Assembly (NCBI GenBank): GCA_002173095.1
Contig: NHBK01000005.1
Location: 1-64,000 of the forward strand
From: Hyphomonadaceae bacterium TMED5
Lineage (GTDB): Bacteria > Pseudomonadota > Alphaproteobacteria > Caulobacterales > Hyphomonadaceae
Length of the DNA: 64,000 nucleotides
Direction of reading: 5' to 3'
The translations under genes and the position numbers were made by a program. Under the pieces are notes generated by a model. That model saw only the letters and a list, made by a program, of their open reading frames with translations, was not told where the DNA came from and ran no database searches. This document shows, one piece after another, positions 52,262 to 61,670 of the stretch (position 1 is its first letter; each line of letters begins with the position of its first letter).

Positions 52262-52897
52262 ATGACCGTGAATTCTGATGGACCGCATTTCTACGAACCG
52301 AACAACGGCCACGGCCTTCCACATGATCCGTTCAACGCCATTATCGGCCCACGTCCGATTGGCTGGATTGGCTCGCTCAGCGCAGACGGCATTCCAAACC
52401 TTGCGCCCTACAGCTTTTTCAACGCCTTCAACTACACCCCGCCGATTATTGGCTTTGCGAGCGTCGGCAGCAAAAAGGACAGCCTTCGCAACATCGAAGC
52501 GACGGGCGAATTTAGCTGGAACTTGGCCACGCGCCTGCTTGCCGAAGCGATGAATGAAAGCTGCGCGCCTATCCCTGCCGACGAAAGCGAGTTTGTGCGC
52601 GCCGGGCTGGAAGAGGCCCCTTCCCGACTGATCAAAGCCCCACGCGTTGCCGCCAGCCCTGTGTCATTTGAATGCAAGCTCACCCAGATTGTTCAGCTGA
52701 AAACTCAATCCGGTGAGGATGTGCCGACATGGGTCGCCTTTGGCGAAGTCGTCGGCGTGCATATCGCAGACGGCGTTCTGGTAGACGGCATTTATGACCC
52801 GGCCCGCGTGCAAACCATTTTACGCGCCGGTGGACCGGCCAGCTATTACGAGATCACACCGCAAAGCCAGTGTGAGATGATCCGACCTAAAAGCTAA
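52262..52897 (+). CDS. Flavin reductase family protein
   Basis: The 211-residue protein has the flavin reductase-like split barrel: FNAIIGPRPIGWIGSLSADG, NLAPYSFFNAFNYTPPIIGF, and ANLATRLLAEAMNESCA-like FMN contact region. It probably reduces or binds FMN without being membrane bound. It is divergent from the PpiC gene and its stop codon overlaps that of the desaturase gene by 4 bp. Confidence 0.9.
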   Translation: MTVNSDGPHFYEPNNGHGLPHDPFNAIIGPRPIGWIGSLSADGIPNLAPYSFFNAFNYTPPIIGFASVGSKKDSLRNIEATGEFSWNLATRLLAEAMNESCAPIPADESEFVRAGLEEAPSRLIKAPRVAASPVSFECKLTQIVQLKTQSGEDVPTWVAFGEVVGVHIADGVLVDGIYDPARVQTILRAGGPASYYEITPQSQCEMIRPKS

Positions 52898-53802
52898 GCC
52901 GTAACGGCGTCTTCATCCCAGCGGACGGCTTTTCTCAGCACGTCACCATAGCCCGTCGCAATACAGGGAATGCCCTCATAGAAGCCACGTGACGCCAGAA
53001 TGCGATGCAGCTTTGGCAAGTTGTAGGGCGGCACAGCGGCCAGATAATGGTGCTCCAGATGATAGTTCACATCATTTGGGGCCAGGAAGATACGCTGCCA
53101 GAAAGGCGCCACCGTCGTACCCGTATTCAGGCGCGGATCGAGGCTCGTTCGGTCAGGTGCGGTGCCGTGCTCACCGATCTGACGAAGACGCACAATTGCC
53201 GGAAAGACGCAAAGCTCAGCCACCCACCACATCAGATACGCCCAGGGCGCGCCAACCGCAGTCAGCGTCGCTAACAGCAGGACGTGAAAGGTGAGCCATG
53301 GCCAGTTCCGCGACAGTTTGAATTTCCGGATCTTCATCACCGTTTCCCGAAACCCGGTCTGGCCGGTAAAATCGCGGATGAACTTGCGCTGGATGCTGGA
53401 CTTTGAAACCGGGTAATTCTTCACAAAGCCAATATCCGGGTCATTCGGTGTGCCCGCATGTTTATGATGTTTCAGATGATAGGCCCGATAGGCGTGCAGC
53501 GAGATATTCATAGGCGCGCCCACAATGTAGTGGCCGACAAATTCATCCACTTTCTGGCTTTTGAAGAAGGCATGGTGCGCGCAATCATGATTGATCACGC
53601 CCAGCGCCAGCTGGCGTCCGCCTAACAGAGCAATGCCCAGAATGATGGTCAGAGGATTGGTCCAGACAATCGCCATCGCAAATGCGGCGACGATCAGCGC
53701 CCATGTCCACATAAGAGACGACAGCGCTCTGATATCTGACTTCTTGCTAAGTTCCCGCAACTCATCTCTTGTGAGTACGTCTGAGAGTTTCAGCGAATTC
53801 AT
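52894..53802 (-). CDS. Membrane fatty acid desaturase
   Basis: The 302-residue protein starts at the ATG at 53802, with GAGGAAA upstream; the longer reading frame beyond it is not coding. It has hydrophobic segments and three His boxes: HDCAHHAF, HLKHHKHAG and HLEHHYLAAVP, typical of integral membrane di-iron desaturases. It introduces a double bond in a fatty acyl chain, probably of membrane lipids. It is divergent from the PaaX-like gene, with 57 bp between starts, and carries a promoter there. Confidence 0.92.
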   Translation of the reverse strand: MNSLKLSDVLTRDELRELSKKSDIRALSSLMWTWALIVAAFAMAIVWTNPLTIILGIALLGGRQLALGVINHDCAHHAFFKSQKVDEFVGHYIVGAPMNISLHAYRAYHLKHHKHAGTPNDPDIGFVKNYPVSKSSIQRKFIRDFTGQTGFRETVMKIRKFKLSRNWPWLTFHVLLLATLTAVGAPWAYLMWWVAELCVFPAIVRLRQIGEHGTAPDRTSLDPRLNTGTTVAPFWQRIFLAPNDVNYHLEHHYLAAVPPYNLPKLHRILASRGFYEGIPCIATGYGDVLRKAVRWDEDAVTA

Positions 53803-53827
53803 GGGCGTTTCCTCGTTATTGACGGGA

Positions 53828-53856
53828 TTGCTACACCTTTTTACACAATATGTCAA
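53828..53856 (-). promoter_or_regulatory. Sigma-70-type promoter of the desaturase gene
   Basis: On the minus strand TTGACA (53851-53856) and TAGCAA (53828-53833) are separated by 17 bp. It lies 26 bp before the desaturase ATG. The -35 box nearly touches the start of the divergent PaaX-like gene (53860), so one bound repressor would cover both starts. Confidence 0.65.
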
Positions 53857-53859
53857 ATT

Positions 53860-54675
53860 ATGTATCATTTTAAGCCTCTCAACCCCGACGACGTCACGGC
53901 ACGCGCGCTCATCCTTTCTGTGTTGAACACGATAGGAACGGACCAGCAGTCCATTGCCGAACTCATCCACACCGGGGATGTTTTCGGCATTGACGCCAAG
54001 GCCATGCGGGTCGCGGCAACGCGTCTGGTGAAGGAAGGGCTTTTGGACAGCCCCCAACGCGGCGTTTATCAGCGCGGGCAAAAGGCTGAAGGCATCACCC
54101 GACATGTGCGCAAATGGCAAAACGTTTCAGACGCTATCGGCGACTGGGACGGCAACTGGATCATCAATTTCAGCCAGCATTTAGGGCGAACAGACCGCAA
54201 GAAACTCCGCTCTGCCGAACGCGCTTACGGCCTGCTTGGCTATCAACAAGCAGAACCGGGTATGTGGGTCAGGCCAGACAATCTGACCGAAGATCTGGCA
54301 GGCCATCGGGGCCGTCTCATCGAGCTTGGTGCGGACGCTGATACTTTGACCATAGCGACCAAGGCAACGGCGCTGCCGCCCGAAACAGACTGGCGTGAGC
54401 TCTGGTCCGTCAACGACCTTCAACACAGCTATCAGGCGGCCATTGAGGAAATGGATAAAAGCCTTGCCCGCCTTGATCAGCTCTCTGCACCAGAGGCTGC
54501 GCGCGAAACGCTTCTTGTCGGGCAAGCTGTGATCAGAGCGATCAATCTAGACCCGCTTTTGCCGAAAGAATTCGGCGTGCTCGAAACGCTGCTTTCAATG
54601 GTGGAGAAGATGAAGGTCTATAACACGGCTGGCCGCGCCGCCTGGAAAAACTATCGAAGCCTGAGAGCGAACTGA
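53860..54675 (+). CDS. PaaX family transcriptional regulator
   Basis: The 271-residue protein fits the PaaX family: winged helix (VTARALILSVLNTIG, AMRVAATRLVKEGLLDSPQRG), a central domain (WDGNWIINFSQHLGRTDRKK) and a C-terminal helical domain with LDPLLPKE. PaaX represses phenylacetate genes in E. coli, but no such genes are here. There is no clear ribosome-binding site before the ATG. The divergent desaturase is the likely target, by position. Confidence 0.9.
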   Translation: MYHFKPLNPDDVTARALILSVLNTIGTDQQSIAELIHTGDVFGIDAKAMRVAATRLVKEGLLDSPQRGVYQRGQKAEGITRHVRKWQNVSDAIGDWDGNWIINFSQHLGRTDRKKLRSAERAYGLLGYQQAEPGMWVRPDNLTEDLAGHRGRLIELGADADTLTIATKATALPPETDWRELWSVNDLQHSYQAAIEEMDKSLARLDQLSAPEAARETLLVGQAVIRAINLDPLLPKEFGVLETLLSMVEKMKVYNTAGRAAWKNYRSLRAN

Positions 54676-54688
54676 AACGCTGCTCAAC

Positions 54689-54733
54689 GTGTCATCCCGG
54701 AATGGCCGAGGGACATATCCGGGACCCAGTAGA
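54689..54733. repeat. Short hairpin repeat, REP-like
   Basis: TCCCGGA (54695-54701) and TCCGGGA (54718-54724) form a 7-bp stem with a 16-base loop. The core GTCATCCCGGAATGG...ATATCCGGGACCCAG matches my memory of a dispersed palindromic repeat common in alphaproteobacterial intergenic regions. It lies between the PaaX stop and the metH2 stop. The copy number elsewhere is unknown. Confidence 0.6.
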
Positions 54734-54757
54734 CAAGGTTTCGTAGTCTAATTCCGC

Positions 54758-57379
54758 TCAAACCTCATTCGGGTCATAGTTGAGAATTGGCCCCAGCCAT
54801 TTTTCAGCCTTTGAGACTTCCCAGCCTTTGCGTTCGGCATAGCTTTCGACCTGATCGCGCTCGATACGGCCTACTGCAAAATAGACGCTTTCCGGATGTG
54901 AGAGATAAAGCCCTGAGACGGAAGCTGGCGGGGTCATCGCATAGCTGGAGGTGAGCTGAGTGCCGATACGGTCTGTCGCGCCGAGCAGGCGGAAGATGGT
55001 CTCTTTTTCGGTATGGTCTGGCTGGCACGGATAGCCGGGCGCCGGGCGAATGCCTGTATAGGCTTCCTTGATCAGCTCATCAGACGAAAAAGTCTCATCA
55101 GAGGCATAACCCCAATGGGTTTTCCGAACCTGCTCATGCAGAGCCTCTGCTGCCGCTTCAGCAAACCGGTCGGCCAGTGACTTCACCAGAATGGACGAAT
55201 AATCGTCATTGGCATCTTCAAAGCGTTTCGCGTGTTCAGACTCGCCAAAGACAGACACACAGAAAGCGCCAATATGGTCGCCGCCTTCCGGACTGACATA
55301 GTCTGCCAGCGCGAAGTTCGGCTTCTGATTATCTTTCACCATTTGCTGGCGCAGCGTGTAGAGCGTTTCGCCGTTTTCCAGCGCAATATCATCGCCGACG
55401 GATTTCGCAGGCCAGAACCCGCACACGCCTTTGGCCTCAAACCAGCCTTCGCCGATGATTTGCTGCAGCATGGCCTGCGCGTCATTCCAGAGGCTGGTTG
55501 CCGCCTCGCCGACCACGGCATCCTCAAGGATTTGCGGGAAACGCCCCGCCAGAGACCAGCTGGCAAAGAATGGTGTCCAGTCGATATAGCGCTTCAGATC
55601 GCCCAGATCGAAGCTTACCTCTTTTACGCCGGTGAAAGCAGGCGCAGGTGGGGTGTAGGATTTCCAGTCGATCGGCACATGCTTTTCGCGCGCTTCAGCG
55701 ATTGGAAGGCGCGGCTTAGGCGGGCCACCGGCGCGGCTTTCGCGAATGCGGGAATATTTGGACCGAACGGTTTCCCAGTAATGGTGCTTCTCATGCTCGT
55801 TCAGCAAGGATGACACCACACCCACGGCGCGGCTGGCATCATTCACATGTACAACGGGCTGGCGCAGAAAGGCTGGCTCAATCTTGATGGCTGTGTGCGC
55901 AGGTGATGTCGTCGCGCCGCCAATGAGCAGCGGAATATCCATGCCGCGGCGCTCCATCTCAGCAGCCACAACGACCATTTCATCAAGGCTCGGCGTGATG
56001 AGGCCAGACAGGCCGATCATGTCGGCATTTTCTTTTTCAGCCGTGTCGAGAATAGTTTCCACCGGCACCATGACGCCAAGGTCGACAATCTCATAACCGT
56101 TACAGGCCAGCACGACGCCGACAATGTTCTTGCCAATGTCGTGCACATCGCCCTTCACCGTTGCGAGGATGATTTTGCCGTTGGATTTGTTCTCCATCCC
56201 CATCCGGCGCTTTTCCTCTTCCATAAACGGAATAAGGTGTGCGACGGCGGCTTTCATCACACGTGCAGATTTCACAACCTGTGGCAGGAACATTTTACCC
56301 GCACCGAACAGGTCACCCACCACATTCATGCCGCCCATAAGCGGGCCTTCAATGACGTGCAGAGGGCGTTCAACAGACTGACGGGCTTCTTCTGTATCGT
56401 CGACAATGTATTCGGTGATGCCGTTAACCAGCGCGTGCTTCAGGCGCTCTGCCACTGGCCGTTCACGCCAGGACAGATCCTTCTCGACTGTTTTGCCCTT
56501 TTGGCCGCGAAACTTCTCAGCAATTTCGAGAAGACGTTCGGTGGAATCTGACCGGCGATTGAGGATCACATCCTCAACATGCTCGCGCAGGTCTGGTTCG
56601 ATCTCGTCATAAATGTCGAGCTGGCCCGCATTCACAATGCCCATATCCATACCTGCCGGAATGGCGTGGTAGAGGAAGACAGAGTGCATGGCACGGCGGA
56701 CAGGCTCATTGCCCCGGAAGGAGAATGAGACATTGGAAAGACCGCCTGAGATATGACAGCCCGGGCAGGTCTGGCGGATTTCGCGGGTCGCCTCGATAAA
56801 GTCGACGGCGTAATTGTCGTGTTCTTCAATCCCGGTTGCGACGGCGAAGATATTCGGGTCAAAGATAATATCTTCAGCCGGGAAGCCGACGGTTTCGGTC
56901 AGAATGCGATAGGCGCGCTGGCAGATTTCCACCTTGCGCGCCTGTGTGTCTGCCTGCCCTGTTTCATCGAACGCCATGACCACGACAGCTGCGCCATAAG
57001 CGAGACACTTACGGGCATGGTCGAGGAATTGCTCTTCACCCTCTTTCAGAGAAATTGAGTTCACAATCGCCTTGCCCTGCACGCATTTCAGGCCCGCCTC
57101 GATCACTTCCCATTTGGAGCTGTCGATCATTACAGGCACGCGAGCGATATCTGGTTCAGACGCGATCAGATTGAGGAAGGTCTTCATCGCCTCAACCGAA
57201 TCAAGAAGACCGGCATCCATATTGATGTCGATGATCTGCGCGCCGTTTTCGACCTGCTCACGCGCGACTGAAAGCGCGGTGGTGTAGTCACCCTTTTCGA
57301 TCAGCTTACGGAATTTCGCAGAACCGGTGACATTGGTACGCTCGCCCACATTTACGAAGCTGGCAGTCTGTTCAGTCAT
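54758..57379 (-). CDS. metH: Methionine synthase, pterin/cobalamin/activation part
   Basis: The 873-residue protein is the C-terminal two-thirds of a cobalamin-dependent methionine synthase. A pterin-binding domain ([19 protein letters not shown]) comes first, then the cobalamin module with the ligand motif [10 protein letters not shown], then the SAM-binding activation domain with [15 protein letters not shown]. The homocysteine domain is missing by design: a separate gene for it begins at the right edge of the window. This split form (MetH in two genes) is typical of alphaproteobacteria. No gene of the split pair lies directly next to it here. Confidence 0.95.
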   Translation of the reverse strand: MTEQTASFVNVGERTNVTGSAKFRKLIEKGDYTTALSVAREQVENGAQIIDINMDAGLLDSVEAMKTFLNLIASEPDIARVPVMIDSSKWEVIEAGLKCVQGKAIVNSISLKEGEEQFLDHARKCLAYGAAVVVMAFDETGQADTQARKVEICQRAYRILTETVGFPAEDIIFDPNIFAVATGIEEHDNYAVDFIEATREIRQTCPGCHISGGLSNVSFSFRGNEPVRRAMHSVFLYHAIPAGMDMGIVNAGQLDIYDEIEPDLREHVEDVILNRRSDSTERLLEIAEKFRGQKGKTVEKDLSWRERPVAERLKHALVNGITEYIVDDTEEARQSVERPLHVIEGPLMGGMNVVGDLFGAGKMFLPQVVKSARVMKAAVAHLIPFMEEEKRRMGMENKSNGKIILATVKGDVHDIGKNIVGVVLACNGYEIVDLGVMVPVETILDTAEKENADMIGLSGLITPSLDEMVVVAAEMERRGMDIPLLIGGATTSPAHTAIKIEPAFLRQPVVHVNDASRAVGVVSSLLNEHEKHHYWETVRSKYSRIRESRAGGPPKPRLPIAEAREKHVPIDWKSYTPPAPAFTGVKEVSFDLGDLKRYIDWTPFFASWSLAGRFPQILEDAVVGEAATSLWNDAQAMLQQIIGEGWFEAKGVCGFWPAKSVGDDIALENGETLYTLRQQMVKDNQKPNFALADYVSPEGGDHIGAFCVSVFGESEHAKRFEDANDDYSSILVKSLADRFAEAAAEALHEQVRKTHWGYASDETFSSDELIKEAYTGIRPAPGYPCQPDHTEKETIFRLLGATDRIGTQLTSSYAMTPPASVSGLYLSHPESVYFAVGRIERDQVESYAERKGWEVSKAEKWLGPILNYDPNEV

Positions 57380-58092
57380 GAGTTTTCAGGTCTTCCAATG
57401 GGCCAGCAGCGCGGCGGGCGGCTTTAGAGTTCAGTCGATTATAGAGTTGCGTGCGTTTCAGCCGCCTCATCTATCGCGTTGCGGCGCGAATTTCCACCCG
57501 GATTGAGGCATGAATCATTGAGTTTTCCTGAAGGGTCCGAATGAGAATCGACCATGGACGCTACGTAAAGTCCGGAGCCATTGATGAAGACAGCCAATTA
57601 TAGGACATTCTCACCAATAGGTATAATTTACGAATACTGAACACCCAACACGAAAACTGAGAATTTGGGCTATTTTTATATAGCTAACCTACACGAAATC
57701 CTGATCCGGTTTACAGAGTATATCCGTTGTCTCACCATTTAGCCGCCGCCCCAATTCTGGCTTCAACAGTAACGGCCCGCCGCAACGGTAAGTATTATAT
57801 GCATTCGCGCACACTGAAATGTGTGACTTATTTCCCATATTTCAGGAAAAACCCGGCTATGAAAACCGAATACACAACCCCTGATTTCGCAGGCTAAATG
57901 CATTCAAAAATCTATATTTTCCGCAACAAATACAATGCGATAACAACCACCCGATCCGGAATACCGCTTATTCCTTTATGGCATTTTAACCGCAAAACTG
58001 TCTTGACGGCCTCACAATAGCAGTGCAGATGCAATGTTAAGTCCAAGTAATAAAGGACTGCCAAAAAAATATACCATAGGGAGGTAACTCGT
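57380..58092. other. Long intergenic region between metH2 and the TonB-dependent receptor
   Basis: About 710 bp with no convincing gene. The left part is GC-rich and could hold the metH2 leader: it has a 7-bp inverted pair (GGCGGCT/AGCCGCC) and a short potential 30-codon reading frame overlapping the metH2 start. The right part is AT-rich and contains an inverted repeat at 57958-57974 and a possible promoter ahead of the receptor. I saw no B12-box or SAM-type riboswitch consensus. Confidence 0.5.
57958..57974. promoter_or_regulatory. Inverted repeat GGAATA-n5-TATTCC upstream of receptor
   Basis: Perfect 6-bp arms with a CCGCT centre, 17 bp in all, lie about 118 bp before the TonB-dependent receptor start. 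It could be a transcription-factor operator. The factor is unknown. Confidence 0.35.
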
Positions 58093-61000
58093 ATGAAACG
58101 CTTGTTTTCAACATGCGCGCAGTCGGCTTTTTGGCTGACTCTCGGGCTGGGCATGGCTATGCCAGCAGCTGCCCAGGAAGATGACACCGCTCCAGCGACG
58201 ATCGAAGAACCAGAAGCAGCTGAAGAAGCTGCGGTGCAGACACGCGTTGTTGTTACCGGGTCATTCATTGCGGGAACACCGGAAGATTCCGCGCTTCCGG
58301 TAGACGTGTTCGGCCGCGCCGAACTTGAAGAGACCGGCATCAGCTCACCACTGGAATTCATCAAATCTCTGCCATCTGTTGGCTCGGTTCTTGGTGACTC
58401 CAACCAATTCTCCGCATCCGCACAGGGCGATCAGGGCGTCGGCTCCATCAACCTGCGTAACCTTGGCCAGACACGTAACCTTGTGCTGGTAAATGGTCTG
58501 CGCACCATCTCCGCTCCTGGCGACGGCTTCGCGAACACACAGCTCATTCCGATGTTCGCGCTCGATCGCGTCGAACTTCTGAAAGACGGTGCGGCAGCGA
58601 CTTACGGTTCAGACGCGATTTCCGGCGTTGTGAACTTCATTACGCGCGACAATTTCGAAGGTGTTGAGCTCTCTGGCGACTTTACAGCCATTGACGGCGC
58701 TGATGGCGACTATGAAGTGTCTGCGCTCTGGGGCCGCAACTTCGAGAACGGCAACATCATGTTCGGTATCGGCCAGCAGCACCGCTCCGAGCTCGCGAAC
58801 ATTGAGCGCGACTGGGTATTCCAGGACTATGACACCAACCCTGCTGGCTGGTCTGCGCTCGGCAACCCTGGCACTTACCTGCCAATGCTTGGTGATATCT
58901 CACAGGGCGCAGCAGGCACCGTGCTTGGTCTTGCAGTAGACGGCTCCGATCTGGATGCATGTGGCGAAACCGGCGGCATCAACGGGACGACAAGCGGTCT
59001 TCCGATTTGTCGCTTCTCCTACATTCCGTTCGGCAACCTCGTTGAGGAGCAGGACCGTACGCAGGTTTACGCTCAGTTCGACGCAGATCTGTCTCCGGAA
59101 TTCCGCATTAATGCGAACGCGCTCTATGCACGGACCGAGCAGAACAATAACCGTTATTCTCCATCCTTCCCGCCAACTCAGGGCCCTGAAGGTCCAGGCT
59201 ATCTCTATGCCTTCTTCGTGCCTGACACGAACCCTGGCTATCAGGACTTCATCGACCAATCCGGTCTGTCTGGCGGCGTAGCTGACCCGGCAACCCCTGG
59301 CTCTTTTGCAAACCTTCTCGGCTCTTATTCTTCCATCCTGCTCGGTCGTCCGATCGGTAATGGCGGCGCAGAAGAACTGTTCGGTGGCCTTGGTGGCCAA
59401 ATCGGCGAGTCTCAGGATGATGCGTTCCGCGTTTCCGGTGGCTTTGAATGGGATGTGACCGAAAACTCTATGTGGTCTACCGACATCACATTCTATCAGA
59501 CCAACCGTCTGTTCTATAACTACGACATTGTCGGCCAGCGTCTGCAGGACTCTCTAGAAGGCTTTGGCGGTTATGACTGTGACCGCGTAAACGGCACAGC
59601 TGGTCAGGATGGCTGTCTGTACTTCAACCCGTTCATCAACGGTCATGCGTCTAACGCTGCACTGGGTCTCGATAACCCTGCTTATGTGGCAGGCAATGAG
59701 AACAGCTATGAAGTTCTGGACTATATCTACCAGCCAAACGGCACAGACCAGTCTGAAGACGTATTGGTGATCGATTCGGTTTACAGCGGTCTTTCCGGTC
59801 TGGACTTCGGTGCGGGTGAACTTGCTTACGCTGTTGGCGCGCAATACCGTCACTCAAACTTCTCAAGCGACCCGATCAACGATCTGTCCAACGCTGATAT
59901 TCACCCATGCGCTGCCGAAGGCGACAACTCATGTCTGACCAGCTCTGATCCGGCAATCGGCCCTTGGATCTTCCTCGGTCAATCTTCGGAATCCCGCCTC
60001 CAGCAGAGCGTATACGCTGTGTTCGGTGAGCTGAACATTCCAATGACGGACACGCTGGAAGCTACTGTCGCGCTCCGTTACGAAGATTATGGCGGGCTGA
60101 CTGGCTCAACAACTGACCCGAAAGTGTCTATCCGTTGGGAACCAACTGACTTCCTGGTACTACGTGCATCTACCGGCACAACGTTCCGTGGTCCGCTTCC
60201 AAGCAATCTGATTGACGGTCGCGCATTCACGAACCTGTCCGGCATTCAGGCTGCAGGCAACAACTTCAAATCTGTTGACCGTTACGGCAATCCAGAGCTC
60301 GCTCCGGAGACGGCCTTCACGTTCAACGTTGGTGCAGTGTTTGACTTTGGCGGCTTCGAAGCCAGCGTCGACTATTGGAGCTATGACTTCGAAGACGAGA
60401 TCGTGAGCGTTCCTGCTCAGGCTATCGCGAACGAAGTTGCGAACGGCCCGGCTGATGGTACCCAGCTCGTCGATTGTACACACCCGCTTGCATACCTGAT
60501 CACCTTCTCCGGCGACCAGTGTACTCAGGGTGTCACAACCGGTCTTGATATTGCTCGCGTCCGTTCTGACCTGATCAACGGTCCGGGTATCAAAACCTCT
60601 GGTATCGACTTCTCTGCAAGCTATGGCTGGGATCTTGGCCCAGGCTTCATGCTCGTCGGTGGTGCTGGTACATACACGCTTGAGTACGAAGTACGCGAAC
60701 TGTTCATGGACGGCGTTTCAGTCGCTGAAGCTTATGACGCTGTGGGTTACAACAACTTCGACCGGACCGCGCCAGCGATCTCCGAGCTGAAGGGTAACCT
60801 CTATGCGAACTATAGTCTGGACGACATGAACTTCCGCTATCAGATCGAGTACATCTCAGGCACGGAAGATAACCGCAGCGGCATCATCTACGGCGCAGGC
60901 GCGTCTGATTATGTCCAGCACGATCTTCACGCATTCTGGGAAGTTCCGGTTGATTTCGCTGATGTTCGCATCAACGGCTCAGTCGAGAACATCTTCGACG

Positions 61001-61098
61001 AAGATCCTGCTCCAGCTCAGCTCGAACTGTCCTACAACCCATTCGTAGGCAACGCGCTTGGACGCACATTCACAATCGGCGCGACCATCCAGTACTAG
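58093..61098 (+). CDS. TonB-dependent receptor
   Basis: The 1001-residue outer-membrane receptor has a signal peptide ending in PAAAQ, a plug domain at about 45-170 (VVVTGSFIAGTPEDSALPVDVF, RNLGQTRNLVLVNGLRT, LLKDGAAATYGSDAISGVVN) and a long beta barrel. The last strand ends in TFTIGATIQY with an aromatic C-terminus, as expected. Its TonB box-like acidic stretch precedes the plug. GGGAGG precedes the ATG. Strong bias to preferred codons suggests high expression. The substrate (siderophore, vitamin or a glycan) is not evident. Confidence 0.93.
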   Translation: MKRLFSTCAQSAFWLTLGLGMAMPAAAQEDDTAPATIEEPEAAEEAAVQTRVVVTGSFIAGTPEDSALPVDVFGRAELEETGISSPLEFIKSLPSVGSVLGDSNQFSASAQGDQGVGSINLRNLGQTRNLVLVNGLRTISAPGDGFANTQLIPMFALDRVELLKDGAAATYGSDAISGVVNFITRDNFEGVELSGDFTAIDGADGDYEVSALWGRNFENGNIMFGIGQQHRSELANIERDWVFQDYDTNPAGWSALGNPGTYLPMLGDISQGAAGTVLGLAVDGSDLDACGETGGINGTTSGLPICRFSYIPFGNLVEEQDRTQVYAQFDADLSPEFRINANALYARTEQNNNRYSPSFPPTQGPEGPGYLYAFFVPDTNPGYQDFIDQSGLSGGVADPATPGSFANLLGSYSSILLGRPIGNGGAEELFGGLGGQIGESQDDAFRVSGGFEWDVTENSMWSTDITFYQTNRLFYNYDIVGQRLQDSLEGFGGYDCDRVNGTAGQDGCLYFNPFINGHASNAALGLDNPAYVAGNENSYEVLDYIYQPNGTDQSEDVLVIDSVYSGLSGLDFGAGELAYAVGAQYRHSNFSSDPINDLSNADIHPCAAEGDNSCLTSSDPAIGPWIFLGQSSESRLQQSVYAVFGELNIPMTDTLEATVALRYEDYGGLTGSTTDPKVSIRWEPTDFLVLRASTGTTFRGPLPSNLIDGRAFTNLSGIQAAGNNFKSVDRYGNPELAPETAFTFNVGAVFDFGGFEASVDYWSYDFEDEIVSVPAQAIANEVANGPADGTQLVDCTHPLAYLITFSGDQCTQGVTTGLDIARVRSDLINGPGIKTSGIDFSASYGWDLGPGFMLVGGAGTYTLEYEVRELFMDGVSVAEAYDAVGYNNFDRTAPAISELKGNLYANYSLDDMNFRYQIEYISGTEDNRSGIIYGAGASDYVQHDLHAFWEVPVDFADVRINGSVENIFDEDPAPAQLELSYNPFVGNALGRTFTIGATIQY

Positions 61099-61117
61099 GA
61101 TCCCGCGCAGACTGCAG

Positions 61118-61150
61118 AAAAGCCCGCCATTCCCCTGGCGGGCTTTTTTT
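61118..61150. terminator. Bidirectional hairpin terminator
   Basis: AAAGCCCGCCA and TGGCGGGCTTT pair in an 11-bp stem around a six-base loop (TTCCCC), followed by a T-run on the plus strand. The A-rich start gives a T-run in the minus direction too, so it can end both the receptor gene and the minus-strand small gene at 61169. Confidence 0.92.
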
Positions 61151-61168
61151 GTGCCTGATTTTCAGGGG

Positions 61169-61363
61169 TCAGATTTCATCATCTGGATCGACCGAATAGC
61201 CAAGAACGGAGCCAACACCGTAAAAGGCGATTGCGGCAAACCCACCGGCAAGAAGTCCTGCGAGATACACATTCGAGCCAGCTATCACCATACCCAGATA
61301 GGACAGGCCATAAACGGCAACTGGCACTGCAATGCCGGTGAAGAATTTCCAGAAGTCGCTCAT
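61169..61363 (-). CDS. Small membrane protein, function unknown
   Basis: The 64-residue protein has two hydrophobic stretches (FFTGIAVPVAVYGLSYLGMV and VYLAGLLAGGFAAIAFYGVG) and an acidic end (SVDPDDEI). It lies in a tight minus-strand set with the genes at 61387 and 61671. I recognise no family. Confidence 0.55.
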   Translation of the reverse strand: MSDFWKFFTGIAVPVAVYGLSYLGMVIAGSNVYLAGLLAGGFAAIAFYGVGSVLGYSVDPDDEI

Positions 61364-61386
61364 GAAAGGGTCATGTTCTGAGGTGC

Positions 61387-61656
61387 TCAGAAGCCTCCAT
61401 CAGAGCCGCCATCAAATCCTCCGCCGCCTCCACTAAAGCCGGAATCGTGATTATGCCCACCAGCTCCATGCCCACCGGACCCACCTCCTCCGCCTTTACC
61501 GAAGAGGGCAACCAGACCCGCAAACAACGCGCCGCCAATAGCTGCCAGCTGGGCCAGGACTTTGTTCTCCAGAAACAAACCGGCCATTACACTCACGACG
61601 AAGTAGAAGAATGCCGCAAAGAAAACCGCGACAATGCCCTTCAACACCCACTTCAT
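61387..61656 (-). CDS. Small membrane protein with Gly/His-rich tail
   Basis: The 89-residue protein has two membrane segments (VLKGIVAVFFAAFFYFVV and LAQLAAIGGALFAGLVALFG) and a C-terminal tail of about 35 residues rich in Gly with His, Asp and Ser (GGGGGSGGHGAGGHNH, then FSGGGGGFDGG). The tail may bind metal or be disordered. It lies about 14 bp after the cyclotransferase gene and is probably in the same operon. No family is recognised. Confidence 0.55.
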   Translation of the reverse strand: MKWVLKGIVAVFFAAFFYFVVSVMAGLFLENKVLAQLAAIGGALFAGLVALFGKGGGGGSGGHGAGGHNHDSGFSGGGGGFDGGSDGGF

Positions 61657-61670
61657 GCATTCCCCTCCGC

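Noticed and set aside
57380-57620. Cobalamin or SAM riboswitch ahead of metH2
   Set aside because: I found a small inverted pair but no B12 box and no SAM-II pattern. A covariance search with Rfam models of the cobalamin and SAM families would settle it; a significant hit would reverse this.
57912-58403. Minus-strand 163-codon frame upstream of and inside the TonB receptor gene
   Set aside because: It runs opposite the receptor signal peptide and plug, and is a shadow of that gene.
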